From Anadara kagoshimensis (Eukaryota; Mollusca; Bivalvia; Arcoida; Arcidae), in NCBI GenBank assembly GCA_021292105.1, contig CM037875.1, positions 60,818,408 through 60,882,407 on the forward strand: a DNA stretch of 64,000 bases. The letters are read 5' to 3'. A model generated the notes under the pieces. It worked only from the letters and a program-made list of their open reading frames with translations. It made no database searches and was not told the DNA's origin. The translations under genes were made by a program, and so were the position numbers. This document shows, piece by piece, positions 35,555 to 47,400 of the stretch; position 1 is the stretch's first letter; the number at the start of each line of letters is the position of its first letter.

Positions 35555-36610
35555 TTTAAAATAAAGTTGATTTTTTCCCTAACATTACGAGAAACCAATA
35601 AAACTTGGATATATTTCTGTAATACTGATAAATTTACTTCATTCTACATATCATTTATGTTAATAAACGTCCTATTATTTTAATTCTTGGCTTTTTCATG
35701 CGAATGTCATAAGCGTCTCAACGACACGGATGTGTTTTCCAAACACTTACTTTCGATTCGGACGACGTGTTCAATACTTTCAAAGGTAATTTGAAATGAT
35801 TGCAATAGCTATTTACAACCGTTAATATATCTTCTTTCAAGACATAAAATTTTATTGAGCTTTACAGTTCTTGACAATAAAAAATAAACCCGTTTTCTGA
35901 AGGGTGCAAGTACGGCATTAACGGATCAGCTGAGCACTGTAAACAGGGGACCTCTCAAAAGGCTAATGAAAATGGGGATTCGTAATATTTCTTAAGAAAA
36001 ATAAATTTTGCACCTGATGTATATGTTGTAGTAAATTGTAAATAAACAATGCAGAGACTATTGGAGAATCAGTGCCTAGCTTCCCTCCTTGACCCCATGA
36101 GAAAGATGGGTCCATTGTCATGCTATGCCGCTATCTTATTTATCATGATAATACCAGATCAATGGGCGTTTTAAAGAAACCATAATTATCATGCTTGAAG
36201 GGTAATCAATATAAGATTCGAATATATTGAATTAATACATTAATTAATATCCAACCCTATATATTCTTTATACTTTTATGATTAAGACCATGAAGTTTTT
36301 ATTATTCTATATTTTTGTCTGGTAACAATTTTGGACATATGATGCACATTGTACACTCCCAATATGTAACGTTGTTTGTATACACTGTTCTTGTTAAAAT
36401 AAAATCTTCATGGACAACAGTATGTCATAAAATATAAGGCACAATATTATTTTATTTTCTTCACCATTCTTTGCTTTTATATTTCAGTATTCAAGACAAT
36501 GTTAATTGACTTAATTTATTATTACATTTATATCAGAAACCTGTTGATGATTTGTTTTTTTTATTTATTTAAATCATGTTATTTGTTGATATGTTACGGT
36601 TAAATTTTTT
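35555..36610. other. Internal part of the TA-flanked element between B and C
   Basis: No open frame of note. GTACGGCATTAACGGATC near 35913 resembles the terminal repeat motif TTACGGCAGTAGCGGATC. Confidence 0.5.
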
Positions 36611-38072
36611 AGCTCACCTGACCGAAGGTCATGTGAGCTTATGGCATAGCGCAGCGTGTGTATGTGCGTGCGTGCGTGTGTGCGTGTGTGCGTGCGTGTG
36701 TGCGTCGTTAACACCTATTTTCGACTTCTCCTCTGAAACTACTGGACAGTTTTAATGAAACTTTGTCAGAAGTATATATGGGCTGGTGCAATTCAGATTT
36801 GTTCGTGGCGTTGCTATGGCTACCATAACTAGGTCAAGGTGACCTAGGGGTGCAAAAATCTTAAAAAATCTTCTTCTCCGAAAGTACTGATTGGAGAAAA
36901 AATCTGATGTGATATTTGGCTTCTCTAGGGTCTTAAGCCTATAGTTTGTTCATTTTGTGAAATTCGGATAAAAAATAGGTTACGCGTTTTGCGTTTAATT
37001 TAAAAAAAATCGTAAAATAGCTTCAAATTGTTATAACTTGACTATTTGACCAGATAATGACATGCGGTTTTCAGTTTTGACATCTTCTTGTTAGTATCTT
37101 CAAAATGAGGTCAAGGTCAATTGTGAAGGTCATGACCTAATTTTTTTTACCTCTGATTATAATTATTATCTCGAAAACTATAAAGATTTTGTATAGTCAT
37201 GTATATTAGAATGTTGTAGGTATTGATACAACCGATCATTTTGATGTATAGAAAAAGGTCATGGGTTCAAAGGTCAAGGTCACAGATGGGAAACAATACC
37301 GAAATGGTTAATTATCTCGAAAACTATAAACTTTTTGTATAGGCATGTATATTAGAATGTTGTAGGTATTGATACAACGATCATTTTGATGTATAGAAAA
37401 GGGTCATGGGTTCAAAGGTCAAGGTCACAGATGGGAAACAATACCGAAATGGTTAATTATCTCGAAAACTATAAACTTTTTGTATAAGCATGTATATTAG
37501 AATGTTGTAGGTATTGATACAACGATCATTTTGATGTATAGAAAAAGGTCATGGGTTCAAAGGTCAAGGTCACAGATGCGAAACAATACCGAAATGTTTA
37601 ATTATCTCGAAAACTATAAACTTTTTGTATAGGCATGTATATTAGAATGTTGTAGGTATTGATACAGCGATCATTTTGATGTATAGAAAAAGGTCATGGG
37701 TTCATAGGTCAAGGTCACTGATGCAAAACAATACTGAAATGGTTAATTATCTCGAAAACTATAAACTTTTTGTATAGGCATGTATATTAGAATGTTGTAG
37801 GTATTCTTACAACAATCATTTTGATGTATAGAAAAAGGTCATGGGTTTAAAGGTCAAGGTCACATATGCGAAACAATACAGAAATGTTTAATTATCTCGA
37901 AAACTATAAACTTTTTGTATAGGCATGTATATTAGAATGTTGTAGGTATCGATACAATGGTTATCATGATATAAAATAAAAAAGTCATTGGGGTTTAGTA
38001 TTTATGTCTTCTTTAAATCTATCAGCTAGCCATTAGTTATCAGGTGAGCGTATCAGGCCCATGGGCCTCTTG
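36611..38072 (+). mobile_element. AGCTCA-CTCTTG element C
   Basis: The 5' hairpin is AGCTCACCTGACCGAAGG with TCATGTGAGCT. A GTGCGTGC tract, the ERE-like palindrome at 36831-36845 and about five core monomers of 145 bp follow. It ends AGGTGAGCG, then AGGCCCATGGGCCTCTTG. Very similar to B and G, with fewer core units. Confidence 0.85.
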
Positions 38073-38401
38073 TTTATATTGTTTCATGATTTGTAATTTT
38101 TGCAATTGAATGATGAAAACTCAAACTAATCATGTTTTAAGTTGATTCGCTATCGTTTTCTTGACACTAGGTGGCGTGATCCGCTACTAACAAATTGATT
38201 CGTTACTGACGTAAATACATGGGATACAAAACGGGTGGATTGCCCATACTTATAGTCGGACGATTTTTAACATCTAATGATAATTTGAAACAGTGGGGAA
38301 ATGTCAATTGCTATTACCAAAAAATTACAATCGGCTGCGATGATTTTTTCGGGGAGCAGTGAATATTGCACTAATGATCCGCTACTGCCGTAATCACTGT
38401 A

Positions 38402-38660
38402 CCACTCAACTTAATACTCTCTTTCATTTTCTCTCTCTCTACACACATTTAATTTATTTTCTTTACTCACGCTGTAACCACCCCTCAACTTAATACTCTC
38501 TCTCACTTTCTTTCTCTCTTTCTCCACACATTTAATTTATTTTCTCTACTCACACTGTAACCACCCCTCAACTTAATACTCTCTCTCACTTTCTCTTTCT
38601 CTCTCTCTCTCCACACATTTAATGTATTTTCTCTGTATTCACATTGTAACTGTCCCTCAA
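38402..38660. repeat. CT-rich minisatellite, right part
   Basis: Continuation of the array at 31531-32954, with the same CCACACATTTAATTTATTTT unit. Confidence 0.9.
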
Positions 38661-38809
38661 CATTACTCTTCTCTCTATCAATTTCTTGTCTTCTGTATTT
38701 CTGTCCTATGATGTACAATTGGACATTATATGTTTTAATTACGTTTTATATGCTTCTCCTTATAATGAAGTGATTATTTCAGATAAGCAGAATATTCCAC
38801 TTATAGTTA

Positions 38810-39287
38810 CTGTAGGAACCACTGTGGTTGTGACAGTGAAATTCTCTTTATATCCATAGAAAATCAAATAAATTTGATTAAAGATCGATATTTTTCACTT
38901 ACTTGTACCTATTCGTAACAGGACATATGTATGCGCATCCGCGATTAGCTCAAAATATATCTGCATAGGGAAAAACATTGGTGCTATGGGGATTTAACAT
39001 GTTGAAAAACCATGCAAATGGCGGCTTCTGTTGTGCATATGACGTAAAACGTCACCAAAGACATCACTTCCGGTGTAAACATCGTCATTTTCGCATGTGT
39101 AAAATCCCCATATCGCCGACATTTTCCTTTCTACAGACATACTTTATGACAATTGCGGATGCGCATACAGATTTCCTGTTACGACTAGGTACAAGTAAGT
39201 GAAAAATATCAAACTTTATTCAAATTTATTTGATTTTATATGGATATAAAGAGAATTTCACTGTTACAGCCACAGTGGTTTCTACAG
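38810..39287. mobile_element. MITE-2 copy with long inverted repeats
   Basis: The ends CTGTAGGAACCACTGTGG and CCACAGTGGTTTCTACAG are flanked by TA (38808-38809 and 39288-39289). Arms of about 160 bp include ATGCGCATCCGCGAT on the left and GCGGATGCGCATACAG on the right. No protein is encoded. Confidence 0.8.
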
Positions 39288-39289
39288 TA

Positions 39290-40201
39290 GGCTTTACTTA
39301 TTACCAGTTACATTGCTGAAAAACAAATGTTAATACTTGTGTATAAATTTCCATGACAGTAGTCCTTTCACTAAATTTTCAAGTAGAAGATAAATCTTGA
39401 TACAGTAGGCAGCAAGTATGGAGTAATGTGTTTTTGGAAAAACTCATTTATTTAAAAAAAGTAGACAAAGTGGACAGAAGTAGATGACAAACTTAAACCA
39501 AATCCATTTACAAAAAATGACAACTTTTGGCTTTATTGAAACCACTGATGTCATAGTATTTAAAGTACATGCAGTATAAATATGTTAAGTAAACAAATGT
39601 GTAAGCATAGATATTGTTCTGATATGCAAGGTTCTAGACAGCCCTGAAACAAAAACTTCTAGTGAATGTATGAATCAAGGTTGTAAACAGACAAGAAATA
39701 ACTAGTTGATTTACTCCGTATTTAACAAGTCCATTAGTGAAATATTAGAATCACCCTGTCCATCTGTCTGTCTGTTTGAAAATATTGTGTCTGCTCCATA
39801 TCTGCCCCATCTATGGATGGATTTTCAACAAACTTAAAACAAATGTAAACCAACATAAGACCTTGTTTAGGTGCATAATAGGTCAAAAGTGTCCTCTTTG
39901 GGTGTGGTTGGGAATGTTGGGGGGGGGTGTGTTTGTGTGTTTAGAGGTGTTATTTGTAACTCAAGAATCTGCTTGTAATCATCTTCAGTATTAGTCACAA
40001 ATATGTACAAGGATTGAAAGTTCAGTTGTTTGTCCTTCGGAAAATAGTTGTACTGAAATATTAATTAAATCTCGAGTTGAAAAGTACCAGGGTACAAAAC
40101 ATTTATTACATAATATGTGAGACTTAAAAATGAACCAATCAAGTAGTACAAAGTTGTTTTCAATATTGCTATTGAATAATGTCAATATAGATTCTGTTGT
40201 A
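39290..40201. other. Non-coding DNA
   Basis: A G-run (GTTGGGGGGGGTGTG) lies at about 39918. No supported gene. Confidence 0.4.
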
Positions 40202-40423
40202 TAGGCAAACAACATTGACCTGTCTACTTGACCTATCATAAAGAATATTCATATACGATGACCCACCCAATACAGGGAAAGTTTTGGAAGTTGCAGTAAA
40301 TACATGAAGCACATTTCTCACGATGTAAATGAAACATAACATGTGTTATCAATTCACAAATATATTGGTCCTTGATAAATATTTAAATTAAAGGTCACAT
40401 TGGTAGATCATTGTTGTTTGCCT
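40202..40423. mobile_element. MITE-1 copy
   Basis: It begins TAGGCAAACAACATTGACCT and ends ATTGTTGTTTGCC, with the family's ATAAATATTTAAATTAAAGG before the right arm. The right arm has lost the second AGGTCA site. Confidence 0.75.
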
Positions 40424-42074
40424 TGGAAGATATACCTAGGAAACATTGTAAAATAGACCTGCATAATTAATGCATAAGTACTATAACTGTTTTGGCATGC
40501 ACATGAAATATTTGTATTAAGTTTAAATTCAAACTTAGTAGCACTTGATTTATTTTAAGTATTTTAATTTTTAAAAGGTTCAGCAATGTACACATTGAAG
40601 AATATCTTGATTCAATATGATATAGATTAATCTCCCTATCTGTTTTCATGTTGTGTTTGTACCAAATGGACTAAAATTTAATTTAGATCTCGCTGACTAA
40701 ATGTTCTCATAAGAAAGAGCCTCTTACAACCATTGATTGAATTTCTTGTGTCTGGTAGATCTCATTGCGAGAAAATTTGTCAGTTTGTTTGCTAAATTTG
40801 GTGGATTCCTCCATCATCTCAGAACTGGCTGTCTCAATATAACAGGAAGAATTTTGCTTGTGGTGTTTAACACCATTACTCCACTCTTTGACCATACTCA
40901 TTGTGTTGACATGACAACAGGTGTTTATACATAATTATGTATGTGATAATTCTTTCCTGATACTTAATTTCCAGGAAATGAAAACATTGAAAAAAAATCA
41001 CTTGTGCAGATTTTCTGTTGGATTCTTTATTCTGGTCTGTTTATTCTGTTGATATAAAATTACTAGTGTATTCATTCCAAGGAAAGAAACACTAGGGGAT
41101 TATTCCTTTTGGAAAGGACTCCCTTGCAGAAAGAATTCCCTGTTAGGTACATATGCTTGTTGTTGTTCCTGTATGTGATATATCATTTACTGTATAATAA
41201 AATATACATCTCATATTTCTGAATCAGGACAATAAAAAAGTACAAATTTCACAAAAACCTTTATTTTACAATAAAATTTACATCGCATATTTCTGAATAA
41301 GGACAAAATTCACAGGTAAGTTTATTTCACAACAAAATTTACATCGCATATTTCTGTATAAGGACAATAAATCAGTACAAATTCACAAGTACGTTTATTT
41401 TTTATCTATTATGTTACTTTAGGCAACAAGTTTGTAAACATTATATCCAATATGTATTCTATCTGATGTTTACAGTGAGTGGATTTAGTGTCAATAACCC
41501 CTTGATGTATAATTATTTAAGTACATTTTTTGTATTAGGTGATCACTAAAACTGGTGTAGAACAAGTCCTGCATACCTTATTTTCTTTATGCTGTGGTTC
41601 ACATAAGGACGTTACCAGGGGCTTGATATTTTTTGTCTGTCTTGGGACCAATGCTGTACCTGTCCCTGCATACAACCATTGTCTTTTATCTCTTTTTCAC
41701 TGGATATTCTCCATGTTTCTTCTCGGTCTGTCTCTCTTCCCAAGCCAGGATGAGAAAGTAGGAGGGTTTTGTGTTGAGCTAGCAAACCCTGTGAAAAGTA
41801 AACTATGGATGCTACAGAAATCTTTACCATAGTACAAGATGTGTATACATTATTGAGTCATTAGCTAAATAAAATCTGGCTAGGAAAGGCTGACCTGGTA
41901 CCTTCCACTATAATTTTAATGTTGTCTGAAAAAGCCTTAAAATTGATGAAATCTAGCCACTTTTAACACTGTTTTGACAAGTGTTTTTTTTTTAAATTTT
42001 AAAATAGAATCTAATGGGTTGGGGAAGTCTTTATAAGTATATGGAAATCCAAAAAGCAAAGTAAAAATTTTGAA
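40424..42074. other. Non-coding DNA with a tandem triplication
   Basis: Three diverged units at about 41190-41405 share ACATCGCATATTTCTG and AAGGACAA. The 97-codon frame at 41539 has no domain I recognise. Confidence 0.45.
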
Positions 42075-42290
42075 AAATGGAAAATTAAGTTAACATATGG
42101 ACATTCCACCATGGATGTGAGGCCAGGTGCTCAAAAAGAAAAAACACCTCCTGTTTAGATAGTACACACGCCACAGGTGTGAAATCAAAATTGAGAATGA
42201 TTAGAATTGAATATTAGAGTCTCCATATAATCAAATCAACTTATCTGTTAAAATTAATTTTGAATATATTACCCGGTACTTTTATAAAAC
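42075..42290 (-). mobile_element. PLE-like tail fragment (copy P5)
   Basis: The minus strand contains CACCTGTGGCGTGTGTACT, CTAAACAGGAGGTGTT and GGTGGAATGTCCATATG. These match the region after the reverse transcriptase in P3 (about 14490-14580) and P4. No coding sequence remains. Confidence 0.5.
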
Positions 42291-42616
42291 TTTAACATTG
42301 TGAGAGAAATGAATTCCGGTAATAAACAGATTCTACTTAAAAAAAACAATGAACAAGACACAAAACAATTTTATAAACTGGAAAATTTTAATCCTTAAAA
42401 TATAAAATGATTTATGTGGTCTTTATTTGTTTTATAAATTCTATAGTGTATAATTTGAATGAATCTACATGATAGTATTACAGAAATATCTTTGTTATTC
42501 CTCTCAAATCTATATACAGTATACTTAGTGTTAATCTAACCAGATGATTTAAATTTATGTCAAACCTAGGTCGTTCATCATTTGATGACAGTGTTTATAA
42601 ACAACCACCTAAATTA
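42291..42616. other. Non-coding DNA
   Basis: No feature seen. Confidence 0.4.
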
Positions 42617-42830
42617 TAGGTAAACAACATTGACCTGTCCGTTTGACCTTTCATTAGGAATAATGGGTAGTGTTAACATCCACGTTATTACATACATAAG
42701 GGGTACTCTATGACGTGAGTATATCTCAGGATGTATACAGAATAAACACCTGTGTTACCTATAAATGTACTCAGTCCGTGATAAATATTTAAATGAAAGG
42801 TCAAGCGGACAGGTCAAAGTTGTTTACCTA
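42617..42830. mobile_element. MITE-1, best-preserved copy
   Basis: 214 bp with ends TAGGTAAACAACATTGACCT and AGGTCAAAGTTGTTTACCTA. The inverted repeats span about 38 bp, and a TA at each outer edge is compatible with a TA target duplication. Each arm carries two AGGTCA/TGACCT half-sites. Confidence 0.85.
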
Positions 42831-42938
42831 TAGTTATAGTCAGATCACCTATTCAGTGAGGAATACAGATGTGGCCTAAAAAGATCATGGATTACTTACC
42901 TCAAATTTTTTAATGCCATATATAGATCTGTTATTCTT

Positions 42939-44310
42939 AGCTCGCCTGACAAAGCCAGGGTGAGCTTATGACATGGTAAAGCATGCATACGTGGGTGTAT
43001 ATCCGTATGTAAACTTAAATCTTCTTCTCTGAACCTACTGGGCCAATTGAAGCCTCATTTGGTGTGGAAGGTCTCTAATTAAAGCTTTATGTATGTACCA
43101 ATTCTGTTCAAATTTGAAATATAGAAAATAGAACTTGGGGCGTTAAACATATGTAACATGATTTTGCATACAATTTTTAGTTTGCATAATATTCAGACAA
43201 CATGCAAATAAGTTCTAGTTTTAGCGTAAATCTTTGAAAATCTTCTCTGAAAGTACATAGCCAATTAAAAAGATTTGGTGTGGAAGGTCCTTAGGTAGAG
43301 TAGATTTAAAATTGTATTCGGCATATCCGTCCAAAATCCAAGATGGCCACTGTTACTTCAAATAACAAAAACATTTAAATGGCCATTACAGCATTCTATA
43401 TGTACTGACTTGGTAACCAATGAGTCTGTTCATCTTTCAGGCTAAATCTTATTAAATGTTTGTTTGGACTAGCATTCTATATGTACCGACTCGGTAACAA
43501 ATGAGTCTGTTTATCATATTAAATGTTTGAGTGGACTACCATTCTATATGTACCGACTCGGTAACAAATGAGTCTGTTTAACTTTCAGGCTAAATCATAT
43601 TAAATGTTTGTGTGGACTAGCATTCTATATGTACCGACTCAGTATCCAATGAGTCTGTTTAACTTTCAGGCTAAATCATATTAAATGTTTGTGTGGACTA
43701 GCATTCTATATGTACCGACTCAGTATCCAATGAGTCTGTTTATCTTTCAGGCTAAATCATATTAAATGTTTGAGTGGACTAGCATTCTATATGTACCGAC
43801 TCGGTAACAAATGAGTCTGTTTAACTTTCAGGCTAAATCTTATTAAATGTTTGTGTGGACTAGCATTCTATATGTACCGACTCGGTAACAAATGAGTCTG
43901 TTTATCATATTAAATGTTTGAGTGGACTACCATTCTATATGTACCGACTCGGTAACAAATGAGTCTGTTTAACTTTCAGGCTAAATCATATTAAATGTTT
44001 GTGTGGACTAGCATTCTATATGTACCGACTCAGTATCCAATGAGTCTGTTTAACTTTCAGGCTAAATCATATTAAATGTTTGTGTGGACTAGCATTCTAT
44101 ATGTACCGACTCAGTATCCAATGAGTCTGTTTATCTTTCAGGCTAAATCATATTAAATGTTTGAGTGGACTACTTTGTATACACCAGACATGCTTAATGC
44201 TCCCGTCTTATACTGCCATTAGGTTAACAATATGATGTTTTTGTTAAATAAATACACAGACACTTATTGCAGGCTGGTGGTGAGTGATATAGCCCCTATT
44301 GGGCCTCTTG
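42939..44310 (+). mobile_element. AGCTCA-CTCTTG element D
   Basis: The 5' end is AGCTCGCCTGACAAAGCCAG followed by GGTGAGCT. The 3' end is GGTGAGTGATATAGCCCCTATTGGGCCTCTTG, written here only to identify its final hairpin and CTCTTG (44284-44310). Its core is an unrelated 81-bp array. Confidence 0.75.
43400..44170. repeat. 81-bp core array of element D with higher-order period
   Basis: Units contain GCATTCTATATGTACCGACT and CAATGAGTCTGTTTAACTTT. A shortened unit (TGTTTATCATATTAAATG) recurs at 43508 and about 43899, giving a higher-order repeat of about 391 bp. Confidence 0.8.
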
Positions 44311-44497
44311 TTATAACATGTGTTGAAAGAAATTTGGTAAAATTTCTTACATTAAATCTAAAAATCAAATAAAACCAGTTTCTGCCAGAAGGGCATCTGA
44401 ATTCAGATGATGGATATCGCATACTAAAATGCTTTATCACCAACTTCATCTCTTGAGATAAAAATCTTGTTTTTGTTATATGAAATGGAAGATTTTT

Positions 44498-47400
44498 ATA
44501 CGCCCGTCATATGACGGGACGTATTATGTTACGGTGCTGTCCGTCCGGGCGAGCATCCGGGCGGGCGTCTGTTAACAATTTGTATTCCGTTCAATAGAGA
44601 CCACAAACATTTATGGATTCAAATGAAATTTGGTATACAGCTTTACCATGGTAATACCTTGTGCAAGTTCGAATTACAACTTTTTCGGATTATTTTTGGA
44701 GGAGTTATGCCCCTTTTTAACTTAGAAATTTTTGTATGTATGACCATGTGGTTTCTGATCATTAGAGCCTACAACTATTTATGGATTCAAATGAAATTTG
44801 GTATACACATTCACGATGTTAATATCTGGTGCAAGTTCAATTACAACTTTTCGAATTATTTTTGGAGGAGTTATGCCCCTTTTTTAACTTAGAAATTTTT
44901 GTATGTATGACCATGTGGTTTCCGATCATTAGAGCCTACCACTATTTATGGATTCAAATGAAATTTGGTATACACATTTATGATGTTAATATCTGGTGCA
45001 AGTTCGAATTACAACTTTTTGGGATTATTTTTGGAGGAGTTATGCCCCTTTTTTAACTTAGAAATTTTTGTATGTATGACCATGTGGTTTCCAATCATTA
45101 GAGCCTAAACTATTTATGGATTCAAATGAAATTTGGTATACACATTTACGATGTTAATATCTGGTGCAAGTTCGAATTACAACTTTTTCGGATTATTTTT
45201 GGAGGAGTTATGCCCCTTTTTTAACTTAGAAATTTTTGTATATATGACCATGTGGTTTGTATTCCATTCAGTAGACAATACAAACATGGATTTAAATGAA
45301 ATTTGTTATACATTTGGTATGTACACATTTACGATGTTAATATCTGGTGCAAGTTCGAATTACAACTTTTTCAGATTATTTTTGGAGGAGTTATGCCCCT
45401 TTTTAGCTCAACTGGCTTTAGCCAGATGAGCTATTGGCATGATGCGTGTGTGCGTGTCCGTGCGTGCGTCCGTTAACAGCAAAAACTCTGAAACTACCAG
45501 GCCTTTTGAAACCTAATTTGCTGTGCAAGGTCCTTGCTAGAGTCTGACTGTAGATTATACAAATCATGGCAATTAGATATCCAAGATGGCTACCGTTACT
45601 AAAAATAGAAAAAAACCTTAAAAAATCTTCTTCTCCAGAACCAGTCATTGGAGGCAAAATCTGATTTGATATTTGGCTTCTAGATGGTCTTAACCTCCAA
45701 GTTTTTACATTTCGTGGAATTCTGACAAAAAATAGGTAACGCGTTTTTGCGGTTTATTTTGCAAAAATCGTAAAATAGCTTTAAATTGTTTTAAATTGTT
45801 ATAACTTGACTATTAGATCAGATAATGACATGGGGTTTTCAGTTTTGACATATTCTTGTAATTACCTTTAAAATGGGGTCAAGGTCAATTGTGAAGGTCA
45901 TGACCTAATTTTTTACCTTTCTGATTTTAGTTATTATCTCGAAAACTATGAACTTTTTATATAGGCATGTATATTGGAATATTGTTGGTATTGATGCAAC
46001 GGTCATTTTGATGTATAGATTAAGGTCATTGGTTCAAAGGTCAAGGTCACAGACGCAAAACGATACTGAAACAGTTCATTATCTGGAAAACTATAAACTT
46101 TTTGTATAGGCATGTATATTAGAATGTTGTAGGTATTAACACAACGATCATTTTGATGTATAGAAAAAAGGTCATAGGTTCAAAGGTCAAGGTCACAGAA
46201 GCAAAACAATACTGAAACGGTTCATTATCTTGAAAACTAAAAACTTTTTGTATAGGCATGTATATTGGAATATTGTTGGTATTGATGCAACGTTCATTTT
46301 GATGTATAGATTAAGGTCATGGGTTCAAAGGTCAAGGTCACAGACACAAAACAATATTGAAACGGTTCATTATCTTGAAAACTTTAAATGTTTTGTAAAG
46401 GCATGTATATTAAAATGTTGTAGGTATTAATACAATGATTATTTTGATGTATAGAAAAAGGTCATAGGTTGAAAGGTCAAGGTCACAGAAGCAAAACAAT
46501 ACCGAAACGGTTCATTATCTTGAAAACTATAAACTTTTTGTATAGGCATTTATATTGAAATAATGTTGGTATTGATGCAACGGCCATTTTGATGTATAGA
46601 TTAAGGTCATGAGTTCAAAGGTCAAGGTCACAGATGTGAAATAATACAGAAATGGTTCATTATTTTGAAAACTATAAACTTTTTGTATAGGCATGTATGT
46701 TAGAATGTTGTAGGTATTAAGACAAGGATCATTTTGGTGTATAGAAAAAGGTCATGGGTACAAAGGTCAAGGTCACAGATTCGAAACAATACAAAAATGG
46801 TTATCTCGAAAACTATAAACTTTTTGTATAGGCATGTATATTATAATGTTGTAGGTATTAACACGGCGATCATTTTGATGTATAGAAAAAGGTCATAGGT
46901 TCAAAGGTCAAGGTCACAGAAGCAAAACAATACTGAAATGGTTCATTATCTCGAAAACTATAAACTTTTTGTATAGGCATGTATATTGAAATAATGTTGG
47001 TATTGATGCAACAGCCATTTTGATGTATAGATTAAGGTCATGGGTTCAAAGGTCAATGTCACAGATGCGAAATAATAATGAAACGGTTCATTATCTTGAA
47101 AACTATAAACTTTTTGTATAGGCATGTATATTAGAATGTTGTAAGTACCGCTACAATGATCATTTTGATGTATAGAAAAAGGTCATAGGTTCAAAGGTCA
47201 AGGTCACAGAAGCAAAACAATACTGAAATGGTTCATTATCTCGAAAACTTAAACTTTTTGTATAGGCATGTATATTGAAATAATGTTGGTATTGATGCAA
47301 CAGCATTTTGATGTATAGATTAAGGTCATGGGTTCAAAGGTCAAGTCACAGATGCGAAAAATAATGAAACGGTTCATTATCTTGAAAACTATAAACTTTT

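Larger units (their letters stand above)
32957..38399. mobile_element. TA-flanked element inserted in the CT minisatellite
   Basis: The ends CAGTGCTTACGGCAGTAG and CTACTGCCGTAATCACTG are inverted repeats of 24 bp with one mismatch. TA lies at 32955-32956 and at 38400-38401. The array unit CTGTAACCACCCCTCAAC reads on across the two junctions, so the limits are exact. Two AGCTCA-CTCTTG elements are nested inside. The remaining sequence is about 1.43 kb and has no transposase. The TA target and CAGTG ends suggest a Tc1/mariner-like mover (inference). Confidence 0.8.

Noticed and set aside
41539..41832. 97-codon open frame
   Set aside because: Hydrophobic but without domain features; a minus-strand frame overlaps it equally well.
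44623..45429. Frames repeating KFGIHIYDVNIWCKF-like phrases
   Set aside because: Core units of element T, open by chance; no start or stop structure consistent with a gene.
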